The notes under the pieces: model-generated
What the model saw: only the letters and a program-made list of their open reading frames with translations
What the model was told of the DNA's origin: nothing
The model's database searches: none
Part shown: positions 36,438 to 44,766 of the stretch, in pieces
Numbering within the stretch: position 1 is the stretch's first letter
How the letters are laid out: every line of letters starts with the position of its first letter
Source of the DNA: Flavobacterium sp. BFFFF1
GTDB lineage: Bacteria > Bacteroidota > Bacteroidia > Flavobacteriales > Flavobacteriaceae
Assembly: GCF_002256285.1 (NCBI RefSeq)
Contig: NZ_NKJE01000013.1
Span: 1 to 64,000 of the forward strand
Reading direction: 5' to 3'
Length of the DNA stretch: 64,000 nucleotides
Program-made: the position numbers and the translations under genes

Positions 36438-36469
36438 CAAAGATACAACCAAAAAAAGGTATTATGCAA
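36438..36469 (-). promoter_or_regulatory. Promoter of the DUF4870-GIN-PadR-PspC operon
   Basis: On the minus strand TTG (36469-36467) is followed after 21 nt by TATCTTTG (36445-36438). The first start codon is about 75 nt downstream. This is the only good promoter upstream of the five-gene run. Confidence 0.62.
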
Positions 36470-36552
36470 TACAAAGTAGTGAATATTAACATAATATTAA
36501 CATTTGCAATTCAGGTATTTTATCCGTAGTTTTATCGAAATATCAGTAAAAT

Positions 36553-37008
36553 ATGGGGTTTACACCGGCTAAGATCAATTTATTTCTTTTGTTAAAATTG
36601 CCTTCTGCTTTTTTGTGCGGCGTACGCGCCACGGAAATTACGCCTGATTTTTGCAAAGTTTCTGTAAAGCACCGGTGGATTAACCAAAACCCATTCCGAT
36701 CAATGTACTTTGCCGTGCAGCAAATGGCTGCCGAATTGTCTACGGGTGCCTTGGTGATGGCGTGTATCAAATCGTCCGGCAAAAATGTTTCGATGCTTGT
36801 GCTGCATTCCAAAAGCAGTTTTTCAAAAAAGGCAACAGGCAGGATTACTTTTATATGTAATGAGGGCGCGTTAGTAAAAGAAACCATTCAATTGGCCATT
36901 GCGTCCGGTGAGGCACAGTCCGTATGGTTGAAGTCTGTCGGTACCAACAGCGAAGGACTGGTCGTTTCAGAAATGGACTTTGAATGGACGGTTAAATTAA
37001 AAGCATAA
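36553..37008 (+). CDS. DUF4442 hotdog-fold thioesterase-like protein
   Basis: A 151-aa protein with DUF4442 features: KINLFLLLKLPSAFLCGVRA, VSVKHRWINQNPFRSMYFAV, QQMAAELSTGALVMACIKSS, then a beta-rich second half. DUF4442 is a member of the hotdog thioesterase/dehydratase superfamily, and the QQMAAELSTG helix corresponds to the hotdog core helix. The substrate is unknown, perhaps acyl-CoA or acyl-ACP. It lies 68 bp upstream of the TIGR01777 epimerase gene. Confidence 0.82.
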   Translation: MGFTPAKINLFLLLKLPSAFLCGVRATEITPDFCKVSVKHRWINQNPFRSMYFAVQQMAAELSTGALVMACIKSSGKNVSMLVLHSKSSFSKKATGRITFICNEGALVKETIQLAIASGEAQSVWLKSVGTNSEGLVVSEMDFEWTVKLKA

Positions 37009-37076
37009 ACCAAAGTTAAAAGCAACCTAATTCTTTTTCTTTCTGACTTTGTAGGCGTATTTTTGACAAAAAAGGT

Positions 37077-37988
37077 ATGAAGATATTAATTACAGGCGCT
37101 ACTGGTTTAGTTGGGACTGAATTGGTTTCCCTATTGCATCATCACAAGCATGATATTCATTATCTAAGCACGTCTAAGGATAAGCTTCATAACGAAGGGC
37201 ATCTCAAAGGTTTTTATTGGAATCCGCAAAAGGGAGAAATTGATCAAAGTGCTTTTTTTGGGGTAGAAACAATAGTACACCTTGCCGGCGCCAGCATCAG
37301 CAAACGCTGGACGAAGAAATACAAACAGGAAGTTATTGAAAGCCGCGTCATTTCGGCAGATTTGATTTTCAATACGCTGAAGAATCATAGCCATAAAGTC
37401 AAACAGTTTGTATCCGCTTCGGCAATCGGTATTTATCCCGACAGTCTTAAAGTAGTATATACGGAAGAAAACAAAAGCATCGACGACGGATTTCTTGGCC
37501 ACGTCGTTGAAAAATGGGAGAAAAGTGCCGATAAATTTAAATTGCTGAATATCAAAGTTTGCAAACTCCGCACCGGGCTTGTCTTATCTGAAAAAGGCGG
37601 TGCAATGGCCGAAATGGTGAAGCCAATAAAATGGGGAATTGGTGCTCCTTTTGGAAACGGTAAGCAATACCAGTCATGGATTCATATTCACGACCTTGTT
37701 GAAATGTACCGCGCGGCAATCGAAGACAATTGGGAAGGGACGTTCAACGCCGTTGCCCCAAATCCCGTTACCAATAAGGAATTGACTGTGGCGATCGCGC
37801 ACGCATTGAAAAAACCATTGTTCATGCCCAATATTCCCGAATTTCTGATGCAGCTTGTGCTCGGCGAAATGCACCAACTTTTGTTTTCCAGTCAGAATGT
37901 GAGTGCCCGCAAAGCACAGGGCAAAGGATTTAAGTTCGAATATGAACAGCTCGAAAAGGCACTCAACAACCTGTTACCCTCAAAATGA
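37077..37988 (+). CDS. TIGR01777 family NAD-dependent epimerase
   Basis: A 303-aa SDR-type protein of the YfcH family. The Rossmann motif is MKILITGATGLVGTELVSLL, followed by GFYWNPQKGEID, VETIVHLAGASIS-RWT, QFVSASAIGIYPD with the SDR Ser, and a Tyr around IGIYPD in place of a canonical YxxxK. RTGLVLSEKGGAM and WIHIHDLVEMYRAAIE follow. The C-terminal DUF1731 part is VTNKELTVAIAHALKKP, then ELLFSSQNVSARKAQGKGF in outline. The substrate is unknown. A terminator follows directly. Confidence 0.92.
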   Translation: MKILITGATGLVGTELVSLLHHHKHDIHYLSTSKDKLHNEGHLKGFYWNPQKGEIDQSAFFGVETIVHLAGASISKRWTKKYKQEVIESRVISADLIFNTLKNHSHKVKQFVSASAIGIYPDSLKVVYTEENKSIDDGFLGHVVEKWEKSADKFKLLNIKVCKLRTGLVLSEKGGAMAEMVKPIKWGIGAPFGNGKQYQSWIHIHDLVEMYRAAIEDNWEGTFNAVAPNPVTNKELTVAIAHALKKPLFMPNIPEFLMQLVLGEMHQLLFSSQNVSARKAQGKGFKFEYEQLEKALNNLLPSK

Positions 37989-38012
37989 TCCGTTTCTAAA
38001 ACGGATTTTTTT
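37988..38012 (+). terminator. Terminator of the epimerase gene
   Basis: ATCCGTTT (37988-37995) and AAACGGAT (37999-38006) form an 8-bp stem with a 3-nt loop, followed by seven T. The stem begins in the stop codon. Confidence 0.87.
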
Positions 38013-38024
38013 ATGTCATTTCAC

Positions 38025-38063
38025 TACTTTTGCGCAAATCCAAATCTGTCAATTGCAATGACA
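38025..38063 (+). promoter_or_regulatory. grpE promoter with TGTCA-N7-TGACA palindrome
   Basis: A TACTTTTG -7 box lies at 38025-38032. TGTCA (38047-38051) and TGACA (38059-38063) form a spaced palindrome just after the likely transcription start, and another TGTCA is at 38097-38101. The position suits a repressor site or heat-shock element. It is not the CIRCE sequence. Confidence 0.5.
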
Positions 38064-38114
38064 ATTTGGCATTGACGATCGCTTTGGCAACAATTTTGTC
38101 AACACTCGCAACCA

Positions 38115-38687
38115 ATGAAAAAGTTTTTTAAAAATAAAGCAAAAATGAATACGGAAAGTAAAGCAAACGAACAGGAACTGGACGAAACGACAATCGATAA
38201 CAATGCAAATGCAGAGCAGCTTATTGTAGAGGAACTGACAGTGGAAGAACAGTTGGGCAAAGACCTTGCCGCAGAGAAAGATAAATTTCTGCGTCTTTTT
38301 GCTGAATTTGAAAATTATAAAAAAAGGACAACACGCGAGCGTATCGAGTTGTACAAAACAGCAAATCAGGATGTTTTACAGTCGCTTTTGCCGGTGTTGG
38401 ATGATTTTGACCGTGCCATGACAGAGATCAGGAAGTCGGATGACGATGTGCTGTTGCGTGGTGTGGAATTGATTCACGAGAAATTGAAAGGTACACTGGT
38501 TTCAAAAGGGCTTGAAGAAGTCCAGATCAAGGCAGGAGATATTTTTGACGCAGACATTGCTGAGGCCATCACGCAAATTCCGGCACCGGCGCCAAATTTG
38601 AAAGGTAAAATCGTTGATGTCATTGAAAAAGGTTATAAGTTGGGAGACAAAATCATCCGTTTTCCAAAAGTCGTAACTGGCCAATAA
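38115..38687 (+). CDS. grpE: Nucleotide exchange factor GrpE
   Basis: A 190-aa cochaperone that drives ADP release from DnaK. The acidic N-terminal region (about 20-55) leads into the long coiled coil EEQLGKDLAAEKDKFLRLFA and EFENYKKRTTRERIEL. The four-helix core is QDVLQSLLPVLDDFDRAM, and the C-terminal beta domain is GDIFDADIAEAITQIP, then KIVDVIEKGYKLGDKIIRFP. Normal length. It is followed by dnaJ after 23 bp. dnaK is not in the window. Confidence 0.96.
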   Translation: MKKFFKNKAKMNTESKANEQELDETTIDNNANAEQLIVEELTVEEQLGKDLAAEKDKFLRLFAEFENYKKRTTRERIELYKTANQDVLQSLLPVLDDFDRAMTEIRKSDDDVLLRGVELIHEKLKGTLVSKGLEEVQIKAGDIFDADIAEAITQIPAPAPNLKGKIVDVIEKGYKLGDKIIRFPKVVTGQ

Positions 38688-38710
38688 TTTCCCATTAAGA
38701 GCAAAACAAA

Positions 38711-39829
38711 ATGAAAAAAGATTATTACGAAATATTAGGGATTGCCAAAAGCGCAGACGCTACTGAAATCAAAAAGGCGTATCGGAAGAAGGCTATTGAG
38801 TACCATCCTGATAAAAACCCGGGCGACAAGCAGGCTGAAGAGAATTTTAAGGCCGCAGCTGAAGCTTATGAAATCCTGAGCGATCCGCAGAAGAAAGCGA
38901 AGTATGATCAATTCGGGCACCAGGCATTTGATGGTTCCGGTGGTTTCCACGGCGGCGGCGGTATGAATATGGATGATATTTTCAGCCAGTTTGGGGATAT
39001 TTTCGGAAGCGCTTTCGGCGGTGGTGGCGCTTTCGGCGGTTTTAGCGGCGGCGGCCAACGCAGGGTGAAAGGGAGCAATCTTCGGATCAAAGTAAAACTC
39101 ACACTCGAAGAGGTCGCAAATGGCGTTGAGAAGAAGATAAAAGTAAAACGCAAAGTCCAGGCAGACGGCGTAAAATATAAAACCTGTCCAACCTGTAACG
39201 GAAGTGGTCAGGTGATGCGTGTCACAAACACGATTTTAGGAAGGATGCAATCGGCATCAACCTGTAATACCTGTGGAGGAACCGGGCAAATTGTGGAAAG
39301 TAAGCCAAACAATGCTGATGCATACGGATTGCTGCTACAGGAAGAAACCGTTTCGATAAAAATCCCGGCAGGTGTAACTGATGGTATGCAACTAAAGGTT
39401 TCAAACAAAGGAAACGATGCGCCGGGTAATGGAATTCCGGGCGACTTAATCGTTGTGATTGAAGAATTGGAACACGAAACACTAAAAAGGGAAGGGGAGA
39501 ACCTCCACCTGGATTTATACATCAGTATCGCGGAGGCAGCGCTTGGTGTGTCTAAAGATATCGAGGCAGTGAATGGAAAAGTCAGGATAAAACTGGAAGA
39601 GGGAATTCAGTCAGGGAAGATTCTCCGACTCAAAAATAAAGGGGTTCCGAGCATCAATGGGTATGGTACTGGTGACCTTTTGGTACACATTAATGTATGG
39701 ACACCAAAGAGCCTGACTAAGGAACAAAAGCAGTTTTTTGAGAAATCACTTACGGATCCAAATTTCATTCCCAACCCCGAAAAGTCAGAGAAATCTTTTT
39801 TTGAAAAAGTTAAGGATATGTTTTCATGA
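38711..39829 (+). CDS. dnaJ: Chaperone protein DnaJ with two zinc motifs
   Basis: A 372-aa DnaK cochaperone. The J domain (1-70) has YHPDKNP with the HPD motif. A Gly/Phe-rich region (about 75-120, FHGGGGMNMDDIF) precedes the cysteine-rich region. That region has only two CxxCxGxG motifs (CPTCNGSGQ and CNTCGGTGQ) instead of the usual four, so it can form only one zinc centre. The C-terminal peptide-binding domains (VSIKIPAGVTDGMQLKVSNK, then LRLKNKGVPSINGYGTGDLL) are standard. It is in an operon with grpE. The reduced zinc finger is, as far as I recall, usual in Flavobacteriaceae. Confidence 0.95.
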   Translation: MKKDYYEILGIAKSADATEIKKAYRKKAIEYHPDKNPGDKQAEENFKAAAEAYEILSDPQKKAKYDQFGHQAFDGSGGFHGGGGMNMDDIFSQFGDIFGSAFGGGGAFGGFSGGGQRRVKGSNLRIKVKLTLEEVANGVEKKIKVKRKVQADGVKYKTCPTCNGSGQVMRVTNTILGRMQSASTCNTCGGTGQIVESKPNNADAYGLLLQEETVSIKIPAGVTDGMQLKVSNKGNDAPGNGIPGDLIVVIEELEHETLKREGENLHLDLYISIAEAALGVSKDIEAVNGKVRIKLEEGIQSGKILRLKNKGVPSINGYGTGDLLVHINVWTPKSLTKEQKQFFEKSLTDPNFIPNPEKSEKSFFEKVKDMFS

Positions 39830-39896
39830 TATTTAAAAAAATATTATATTTGGACTTTACTAGGTAACTAGTAATTTCTTTTTCATAGCAATTTTT

Positions 39897-39930
39897 CCCA
39901 TCCTTGTGCAAATAAGGGTGGGTTTTTTTT
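39897..39930 (+). terminator. Terminator of the grpE-dnaJ operon
   Basis: CCCATCCTT (39897-39905) pairs with AAGGGTGGG (39914-39922), with one T-G pair, and is followed by eight T. Confidence 0.85.
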
Positions 39931-39987
39931 ATGCCTCCATGCCTATTTCGCCTGAATTGACTACTTTTACGCAAATCAATTTTTAGC

Positions 39988-40911
39988 ATGAGTAATATAC
40001 TTGAAGTAAAAGATGTCGTGAAGCAATACGGCAATTTTACTGCACTCAACAAAGTGTCGCTTTCTGTACCCAAAGGCAGTATTTACGGGTTGTTAGGTCC
40101 CAATGGCGCCGGAAAAACCTCCCTCATCAGAATCATCAATCAAATTACCATGCCAGACAGTGGCACGGTAACACTTGACGGAGAACCACTACAGCCCAAA
40201 CACGTGCAACACATCGGCTACCTTCCGGAAGAACGTGGCCTTTACAAAACAATGAAAGTAGGGGAACAATGCCTTTACCTGGCCCAAATGAAAGGACTTT
40301 CTAAAGCCGAGGCGAAAAAGCAACTTGACTATTGGTTTGACAGGCTCGAAATTCAGGGCTGGTGGGATAAGAAAATCCAGGAACTGTCAAAAGGGATGGC
40401 ACAGAAAATCCAGTTTGTCGTTTGTGTGTTACACCGCCCGAAACTGCTCATTTTTGATGAGCCATTTTCAGGATTTGATCCTGTAAATGCCAACCTGATC
40501 AAAGACGAGATCCTCGAATTACAGAAACAAGGCTCAACCATCATATTTTCGACACACAGGATGGAAAGCGTCGAAGAACTTTGCGACCATATTGCGTTAA
40601 TTCATCAGTCAAATAAGCTGATTGAAGGACGATTGAGCGATGTCAAGAAGCAATTCCGTACCAACAGCTTTGAAGTGGGCATCATGACCTCAAATGTGGA
40701 AGGCCTTATGTATGACCTTACGCAAAAGTTTACCGTAGGACAGGCTGATTTCCGGTCATTGAATGACGAACTTAAGCTGGAAATCCAATTGGGAAGTGCC
40801 ACTTCGAACGAATTACTAAACACGTTGATGCAACGCGGACAAGTCACACATTTTATGGAGAAAATTCCAAGTGTCAACGATATATTCATTCAGACTGTCA
40901 GCCAAAAATAA
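39988..40911 (+). CDS. ABC transporter ATP-binding protein (NatA-like)
   Basis: A 307-aa cytoplasmic ATPase. Walker A is GPNGAGKTSLIR, the signature is LSKGMAQKIQF, Walker B is KLLIFDEPFSGFDP and the H loop is IIFSTHRMESVE. The family type (a DUF4162-like C-terminal part after about 220) is that of NatA/YhaQ exporters. The permease follows after 12 bp, so together they form a two-gene export system. The substrate is unknown; sodium ions, peptides or antibiotics are described for relatives. Confidence 0.92.
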   Translation: MSNILEVKDVVKQYGNFTALNKVSLSVPKGSIYGLLGPNGAGKTSLIRIINQITMPDSGTVTLDGEPLQPKHVQHIGYLPEERGLYKTMKVGEQCLYLAQMKGLSKAEAKKQLDYWFDRLEIQGWWDKKIQELSKGMAQKIQFVVCVLHRPKLLIFDEPFSGFDPVNANLIKDEILELQKQGSTIIFSTHRMESVEELCDHIALIHQSNKLIEGRLSDVKKQFRTNSFEVGIMTSNVEGLMYDLTQKFTVGQADFRSLNDELKLEIQLGSATSNELLNTLMQRGQVTHFMEKIPSVNDIFIQTVSQK

Positions 40912-40923
40912 AACCAAAACACC

Positions 40924-42204
40924 ATGAGCATCCTAGCGTTAATTATAAAAAGAGAATTTATTGCCAAAGTCAGGAACAAGTCCTTCATTGTGATGACTTT
41001 CCTGAGCCCGCTGCTGATTGTGGGATTGATTTCGTTCGTGGCTTTTCTTGCGACAATGAAATCCGATGTGAAGCGGATCGCCATTCACGATGAAACCGGC
41101 CTGTTTGTGAAGGATTTCAAGAGTTCAGCAGAATACAAATACCTTGATTTCTCTAAGGTTGATCTAAAGATACTCAAAGACAGCATCATCAGGGAAAGTT
41201 ATGAAGGGCTTATATACATCCCTAAAGTGGCAGACAATGCAGAACTTCAAACCAAGATCCAATACATTTCAAACGATAGTCCCAGCCTTGGTTTTGTAGG
41301 GGAGATACAGGATATCATTGCCGCTGGGCTGACCAACTCCAACTATGAAAAACTCGGTCTTGACATTACCAAAATCAAGAATGCAGAAGCCAAAGTAAAC
41401 ATCAGCCTCGTTAAATCGTCCGGTGAAGCAGCGGTGAAGGGCGTGAATGAACTCAAAATTGGCGTCGGAGGCGCTTTCGGCTATTTGATCATGATGTTTA
41501 TCATCATTTATGGAAATATGGTCATGCGCAGTGTAATCGAGGAAAAAACAAACCGAATCATTGAAATCATTATCTCGTCCGTAAAGCCTTTTACATTGAT
41601 GATGGGCAAGATTATCGGGACCTCGTTGGCAGGTGTTCTGCAATTCCTGATTTGGGCAGCCATCGGTGCCGTCCTGATTTTTACGGTTTCCAATGTTTTC
41701 GGAATTGATACCGGTGCGATGAGCGTGGCCCAGCCTGGATTCATTAGCAATATCGTAACATATCTTGACGTGGTCCTGGACCTTCCACTGACATTGCTGG
41801 TTGTTTGTTTCCTGGTCTATTTTATAGGAGGATATTTCCTGTACAGCTCGATTTATGCTTCAATAGGTGCCGCAGTGGACAGCGAAACCGATTCGCAACA
41901 ATTTCTGTTACCCATTATCCTTCCCTTGATGCTCGGTGTATACGTTGGTTTTTTCAGCGTCCTCAACGATCCCCATGGGACAGTGGCAACGGTGTTTTCG
42001 ATGATTCCATTGACGTCTCCCATCGTCATGATGATGCGGATCCCTTTTGGAGTGCCATGGTGGCAGCTCGCCATCTCCTTGGTACTGCTATTTTCAACTT
42101 TTTTACTCGTGGTTTGGTTTGCGGCTAAGATTTATCGTGTCGGAATTTTAATGTATGGTAAGAAGCCGACTTATAAGGAACTGTTCAAATGGCTTAAATA
42201 TTAA
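40924..42204 (+). CDS. ABC transporter permease (NatB/YhaP-like)
   Basis: A 426-aa inner-membrane protein of the ABC2 type. One N-terminal membrane segment (VMTFLSPLLIVGLISFVAFL) is followed by a large extracytoplasmic domain (about 50-180). A block of five or six C-terminal segments follows, with the family motif MRSVIEEKTNRIIEIIISSV (about 202-221) and KPFTLMMGKIIG. It is paired with the ATPase upstream; the downstream helicase-like gene begins immediately after its stop codon, so translation may be coupled. Confidence 0.92.
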   Translation: MSILALIIKREFIAKVRNKSFIVMTFLSPLLIVGLISFVAFLATMKSDVKRIAIHDETGLFVKDFKSSAEYKYLDFSKVDLKILKDSIIRESYEGLIYIPKVADNAELQTKIQYISNDSPSLGFVGEIQDIIAAGLTNSNYEKLGLDITKIKNAEAKVNISLVKSSGEAAVKGVNELKIGVGGAFGYLIMMFIIIYGNMVMRSVIEEKTNRIIEIIISSVKPFTLMMGKIIGTSLAGVLQFLIWAAIGAVLIFTVSNVFGIDTGAMSVAQPGFISNIVTYLDVVLDLPLTLLVVCFLVYFIGGYFLYSSIYASIGAAVDSETDSQQFLLPIILPLMLGVYVGFFSVLNDPHGTVATVFSMIPLTSPIVMMMRIPFGVPWWQLAISLVLLFSTFLLVVWFAAKIYRVGILMYGKKPTYKELFKWLKY

Positions 42205-42822
42205 ATGGAACTTAAAAAAATAAACCCAAACCTACAGCGCGCCCTTGCCGAAAATGGCCTGTTGGAAGCCAACGAAATTCAGTCCGAAACATTTTCAGCG
42301 ATAAAAAGCGGGGCCGATGTTGTAGTGCAGGCGGCAGCCGGGGCCGGAAAAACGACGACTTTGGTAATCAATGTCATCCAGAAACTTGAAAAGGCGGTTG
42401 GAGAAAGTACACGTGCGCTGATCCTGGCTGAAAATAAAGACAAGGTCATTGAAATGGCTTCGCTGTTTAGGAAATATGGAAATTATACGGATTTGCGTGT
42501 TTTTGGCGTACATGAAAAAGGCGATATCGATTTTGATAAGAACCACATTTCTGATGGATTGGATATCCTGATTGGTACGCCTAATAAAATAAACCTACTT
42601 TTTTCAACAGCGGGATTCAACCTGAACACCGTAAAGTTATTCGTGGTTGACGATGCAGACAAACTGTTTAAAAGCAGGATGGATGCTGTGGTACAACGCC
42701 TATCCATGAGTATCGAGAAGACACAGCGGATTTTTTTCACAACCGGCATCACCGAAAAAATTGAAATAATGGCCGACAAGATTATGATTGAACCCTTTTG
42801 GTTTGAAACAGACGACGAATAA
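42205..42822 (+). CDS. One-domain DEAD-box-like protein
   Basis: A 205-aa protein equal to only the first RecA domain of a DEAD-box helicase. A Q-motif-like region (LLEANEIQSETFSAIKSGAD) precedes Walker A AAAGAGKTTT, a GG/TPNKI region (ILIGTPNKINLL), the box VVDDADKL (DDAD instead of DEAD) and FFTTGITEK in place of the SAT motif. The second RecA domain is absent and there is no frame break, so this seems to be a stand-alone form. RNA helicase activity would be surprising; ATP or RNA binding is more likely. It sits between the NatB-like permease and the DUF2007 gene, overlapping the latter by 1 bp. Confidence 0.82.
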   Translation: MELKKINPNLQRALAENGLLEANEIQSETFSAIKSGADVVVQAAAGAGKTTTLVINVIQKLEKAVGESTRALILAENKDKVIEMASLFRKYGNYTDLRVFGVHEKGDIDFDKNHISDGLDILIGTPNKINLLFSTAGFNLNTVKLFVVDDADKLFKSRMDAVVQRLSMSIEKTQRIFFTTGITEKIEIMADKIMIEPFWFETDDE

Positions 42823-43052
42823 TGGGCTTAATCAACATCTTTTCGGGAAGCGAAATCATGGCGTTGCGCCTGCGGAGTGAAGTGGAAAACGAAGGCGTTT
42901 CAGTCCTTGTCAGGGATCATATTCAATCGGCGACCCTCGGAGGTTTCGGTTCGGCTGGACTCACCGTAGATTTGTATATTGAAGAAACCGACTATGAATT
43001 AGTGGAAGAGACGATAGACGAATTTCGTCACCGCTTTCAGGACGATTTGTAA
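42822..43052 (+). CDS. DUF2007 domain protein
   Basis: A 76-aa soluble protein, MGLINIFSGSEIMALRLRSE, then VENEGVSVLVRDHIQSATLG, ending ELVEETIDEFRHRFQDDL. It matches the DUF2007 'putative signal transducing protein' ferredoxin-like fold. It starts at ATG within TAATG of the helicase-like gene (1-bp overlap), so it is translationally coupled. Function unknown. Confidence 0.85.
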   Translation: MGLINIFSGSEIMALRLRSEVENEGVSVLVRDHIQSATLGGFGSAGLTVDLYIEETDYELVEETIDEFRHRFQDDL

Positions 43053-43103
43053 TCGCATCTTTTGTTGTTCGTGTAACATATCGCCTTTTTTGCGATGCTA
43101 GGC

Positions 43104-43481
43104 CTAATGTTTCTTTTTCTTCCTCGCAGCCACTTTACCAATGTTTTCAGCTACACGAAATCTGACGATTTTCGAAATCAAAGCATCGGGTAAAGGTTCA
43201 TTTAACGGAAACTGAATGGAGCCTTTTGCAGTCTTATAGGATGCGATATCCTCGCTGAAGTTCGCCACACCCGAAGCGCCCGGATAAAAACCAATATGAT
43301 TTTTATACCCCGAAAAGTAAACCAGCGCGCCGTGGAGTTTATAAGCAGGCATCATGTAACTGATACTTTCTTCTGCGTCCGGTGCGGCATCTTTTATAAT
43401 GCCCCGCATCTGTGACAATAGCTTTTGCGTAGCATCGGGAAATGATGCAATAAACTCGTCCACGCTGCTAAAGTCTTTCAT
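43104..43481 (-). CDS. DUF1801 (YdhG-like) protein
   Basis: About 125 aa from ATG 43481 (MKDFSSVDEFIASFP). It has the DUF1801 pattern: LLSQMRGIIKDAAPDAEESI, SYMMPAYKLHGALVYFSGYK, HIGFYPG, then FSEDIASYKTAKGSIQFPLN and a lysine-rich tail. Relatives are called iron-chaperone-like, but the role is unclear. The frame is open further upstream (to 43649), but that part overlaps the GNAT gene; the chosen start leaves a 14-bp overlap with it, indicating an operon. Confidence 0.85.
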   Translation of the reverse strand: MKDFSSVDEFIASFPDATQKLLSQMRGIIKDAAPDAEESISYMMPAYKLHGALVYFSGYKNHIGFYPGASGVANFSEDIASYKTAKGSIQFPLNEPLPDALISKIVRFRVAENIGKVAARKKKKH

Positions 43482-43929
43482 CGGGAAGAGATTTTTCAAA
43501 GCAGATGCTGTTTTCAACGCCCGCATACTGTCCGAAATTTGGAATGACTTTGTAACCGCTTTTCTGATATAGTGCAATCGCCTCCGGTTGCTGGTTTCCC
43601 GTTTCGAGAATTGTTTTATGGTAGCCCAGTTCCTTTGCCCAGTGTTCAAGCGATTTCAATATGCCTGAAGCAATTCCCCGTCCTCTCAATGATTCCGGCA
43701 CAAACATCCTTTTAATCTCGACAGTATCATCAGAAAAGCCTTTGAAAGCGCCACAACCTACGGCTTCATTCCCTTCGTAAGCGACAATCACATTTTTAAT
43801 AGTATCGATTTTATTGAATTGTGCATAAAACGCATGATCGGCTCCGTCGCGGATCCGCAAATCCGCATCAAGCAGTGCTACAAGGCTTATAAACTCAGGA
43901 TTTGTCGAATCGGTTCTTCGATGTTCCAT
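43468..43929 (-). CDS. GNAT family N-acetyltransferase
   Basis: About 153 aa from ATG 43929 (MEHRRTDSTNPEFISLVALL). The acetyl-CoA binding motif is MFVPESLRGRGIASGILKSL (the R/Q-x-x-G-x-G/A pattern), preceded by a strand with VIVAYEGNEAVGCGAFKGF, and followed by KTILETGNQQPEAIALYQKS and GYKVIP. The substrate is unknown. It overlaps the downstream DUF1801 gene by 14 bp. Confidence 0.9.
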   Translation of the reverse strand: MEHRRTDSTNPEFISLVALLDADLRIRDGADHAFYAQFNKIDTIKNVIVAYEGNEAVGCGAFKGFSDDTVEIKRMFVPESLRGRGIASGILKSLEHWAKELGYHKTILETGNQQPEAIALYQKSGYKVIPNFGQYAGVENSICFEKSLPDERL

Positions 43930-44017
43930 GGTAAACGCAGTTTTTTTACGAAGATAAGAAAATGCAGAAAGGCCGTAAAACAAAATTCTACAGCCTTACG
44001 TTTTTTTTCACTCTTTT

Positions 44018-44596
44018 CTACACGACTACAGTGCTCCAGTTTTCGCCGCTTTGAATCCTGCGAATTTGCATTTCGCTTACACCAAATTGTTTCGCGAGCA
44101 TTTTCAAGCGGGTCTTACGGTTAGGATCCTGTAACAGCTTCTTGATGTGAATGACTTTAGTCACTGTGAGTTTCCTGCCATCGGCCTTGAGGTTGTACTC
44201 AATCAGGTTCTTTTTGGCTTTAATCACATGTGGGCTTTTCCTGTGGTGTGCCAGTTTTTCTTCATAAGTGGCCCAAACAAGATTTTTCACCACATCATTG
44301 CTGCGATCGTGATCGAGGTGCAAAATGTACTTGTGTTCTTCTGACGGCTGCGGAATAAAAAGCTCCGCAACAATTCTGTAAATCAGAATATTCTTGTTGA
44401 CAACCTTGTTTTCAATACGTGTTTTGAAGTGCAGCGTTTTGTAGCCATCGGAAAGGCCTCCCTTAAGCAGGTCACCATTCCGGATATCGTCTGTAAAACT
44501 GATAATCCGGCCGCGGTTCGAAACAGCGTAACGTTTTCTGAGATTAAAGGGAATTGCTACTTCCCTGAATTCTTCGTCCGGGTAAATTCTAAACAT
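44018..44596 (-). CDS. NUMOD4/HNH endonuclease-like protein
   Basis: A 192-aa protein. The N-terminal NUMOD4-like segment is EFREVAIPFNLRKRYAVSNR and GRIISF. The HNH-like core is YILHLDHDRSNDVVKNLVWA, with His-Asp-His and Asn spaced as in homing endonucleases. A C-terminal helix-turn-helix follows (MLAKQFGVSEMQIRRIQSG). No intron, intein or inserted gene is nearby, so this may be a domesticated relative rather than an active homing enzyme. It has its own transcription unit. Confidence 0.8.
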   Translation of the reverse strand: MFRIYPDEEFREVAIPFNLRKRYAVSNRGRIISFTDDIRNGDLLKGGLSDGYKTLHFKTRIENKVVNKNILIYRIVAELFIPQPSEEHKYILHLDHDRSNDVVKNLVWATYEEKLAHHRKSPHVIKAKKNLIEYNLKADGRKLTVTKVIHIKKLLQDPNRKTRLKMLAKQFGVSEMQIRRIQSGENWSTVVV

Positions 44597-44766
44597 TTTT
44601 TTAGGGGATTTATTTGTAGTGTAAATTTAACTAAAGTTCTGTCTTTTACAATGATAATTTTTATTCTTAACAGCATTTTAAGTGAATCTTAGGGAAATAT
44701 CGTTTCGAGAACCCATCGATTTTACATATTTTCGCTATTTACCGCGGTGTTTCGTCAATTCAAACA

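Noticed and set aside
43482..43649. Longer N-terminus of the DUF1801 protein
   Set aside because: The extension overlaps the GNAT gene and lacks similarity to the family start MKDFSSVDEFIASFP.
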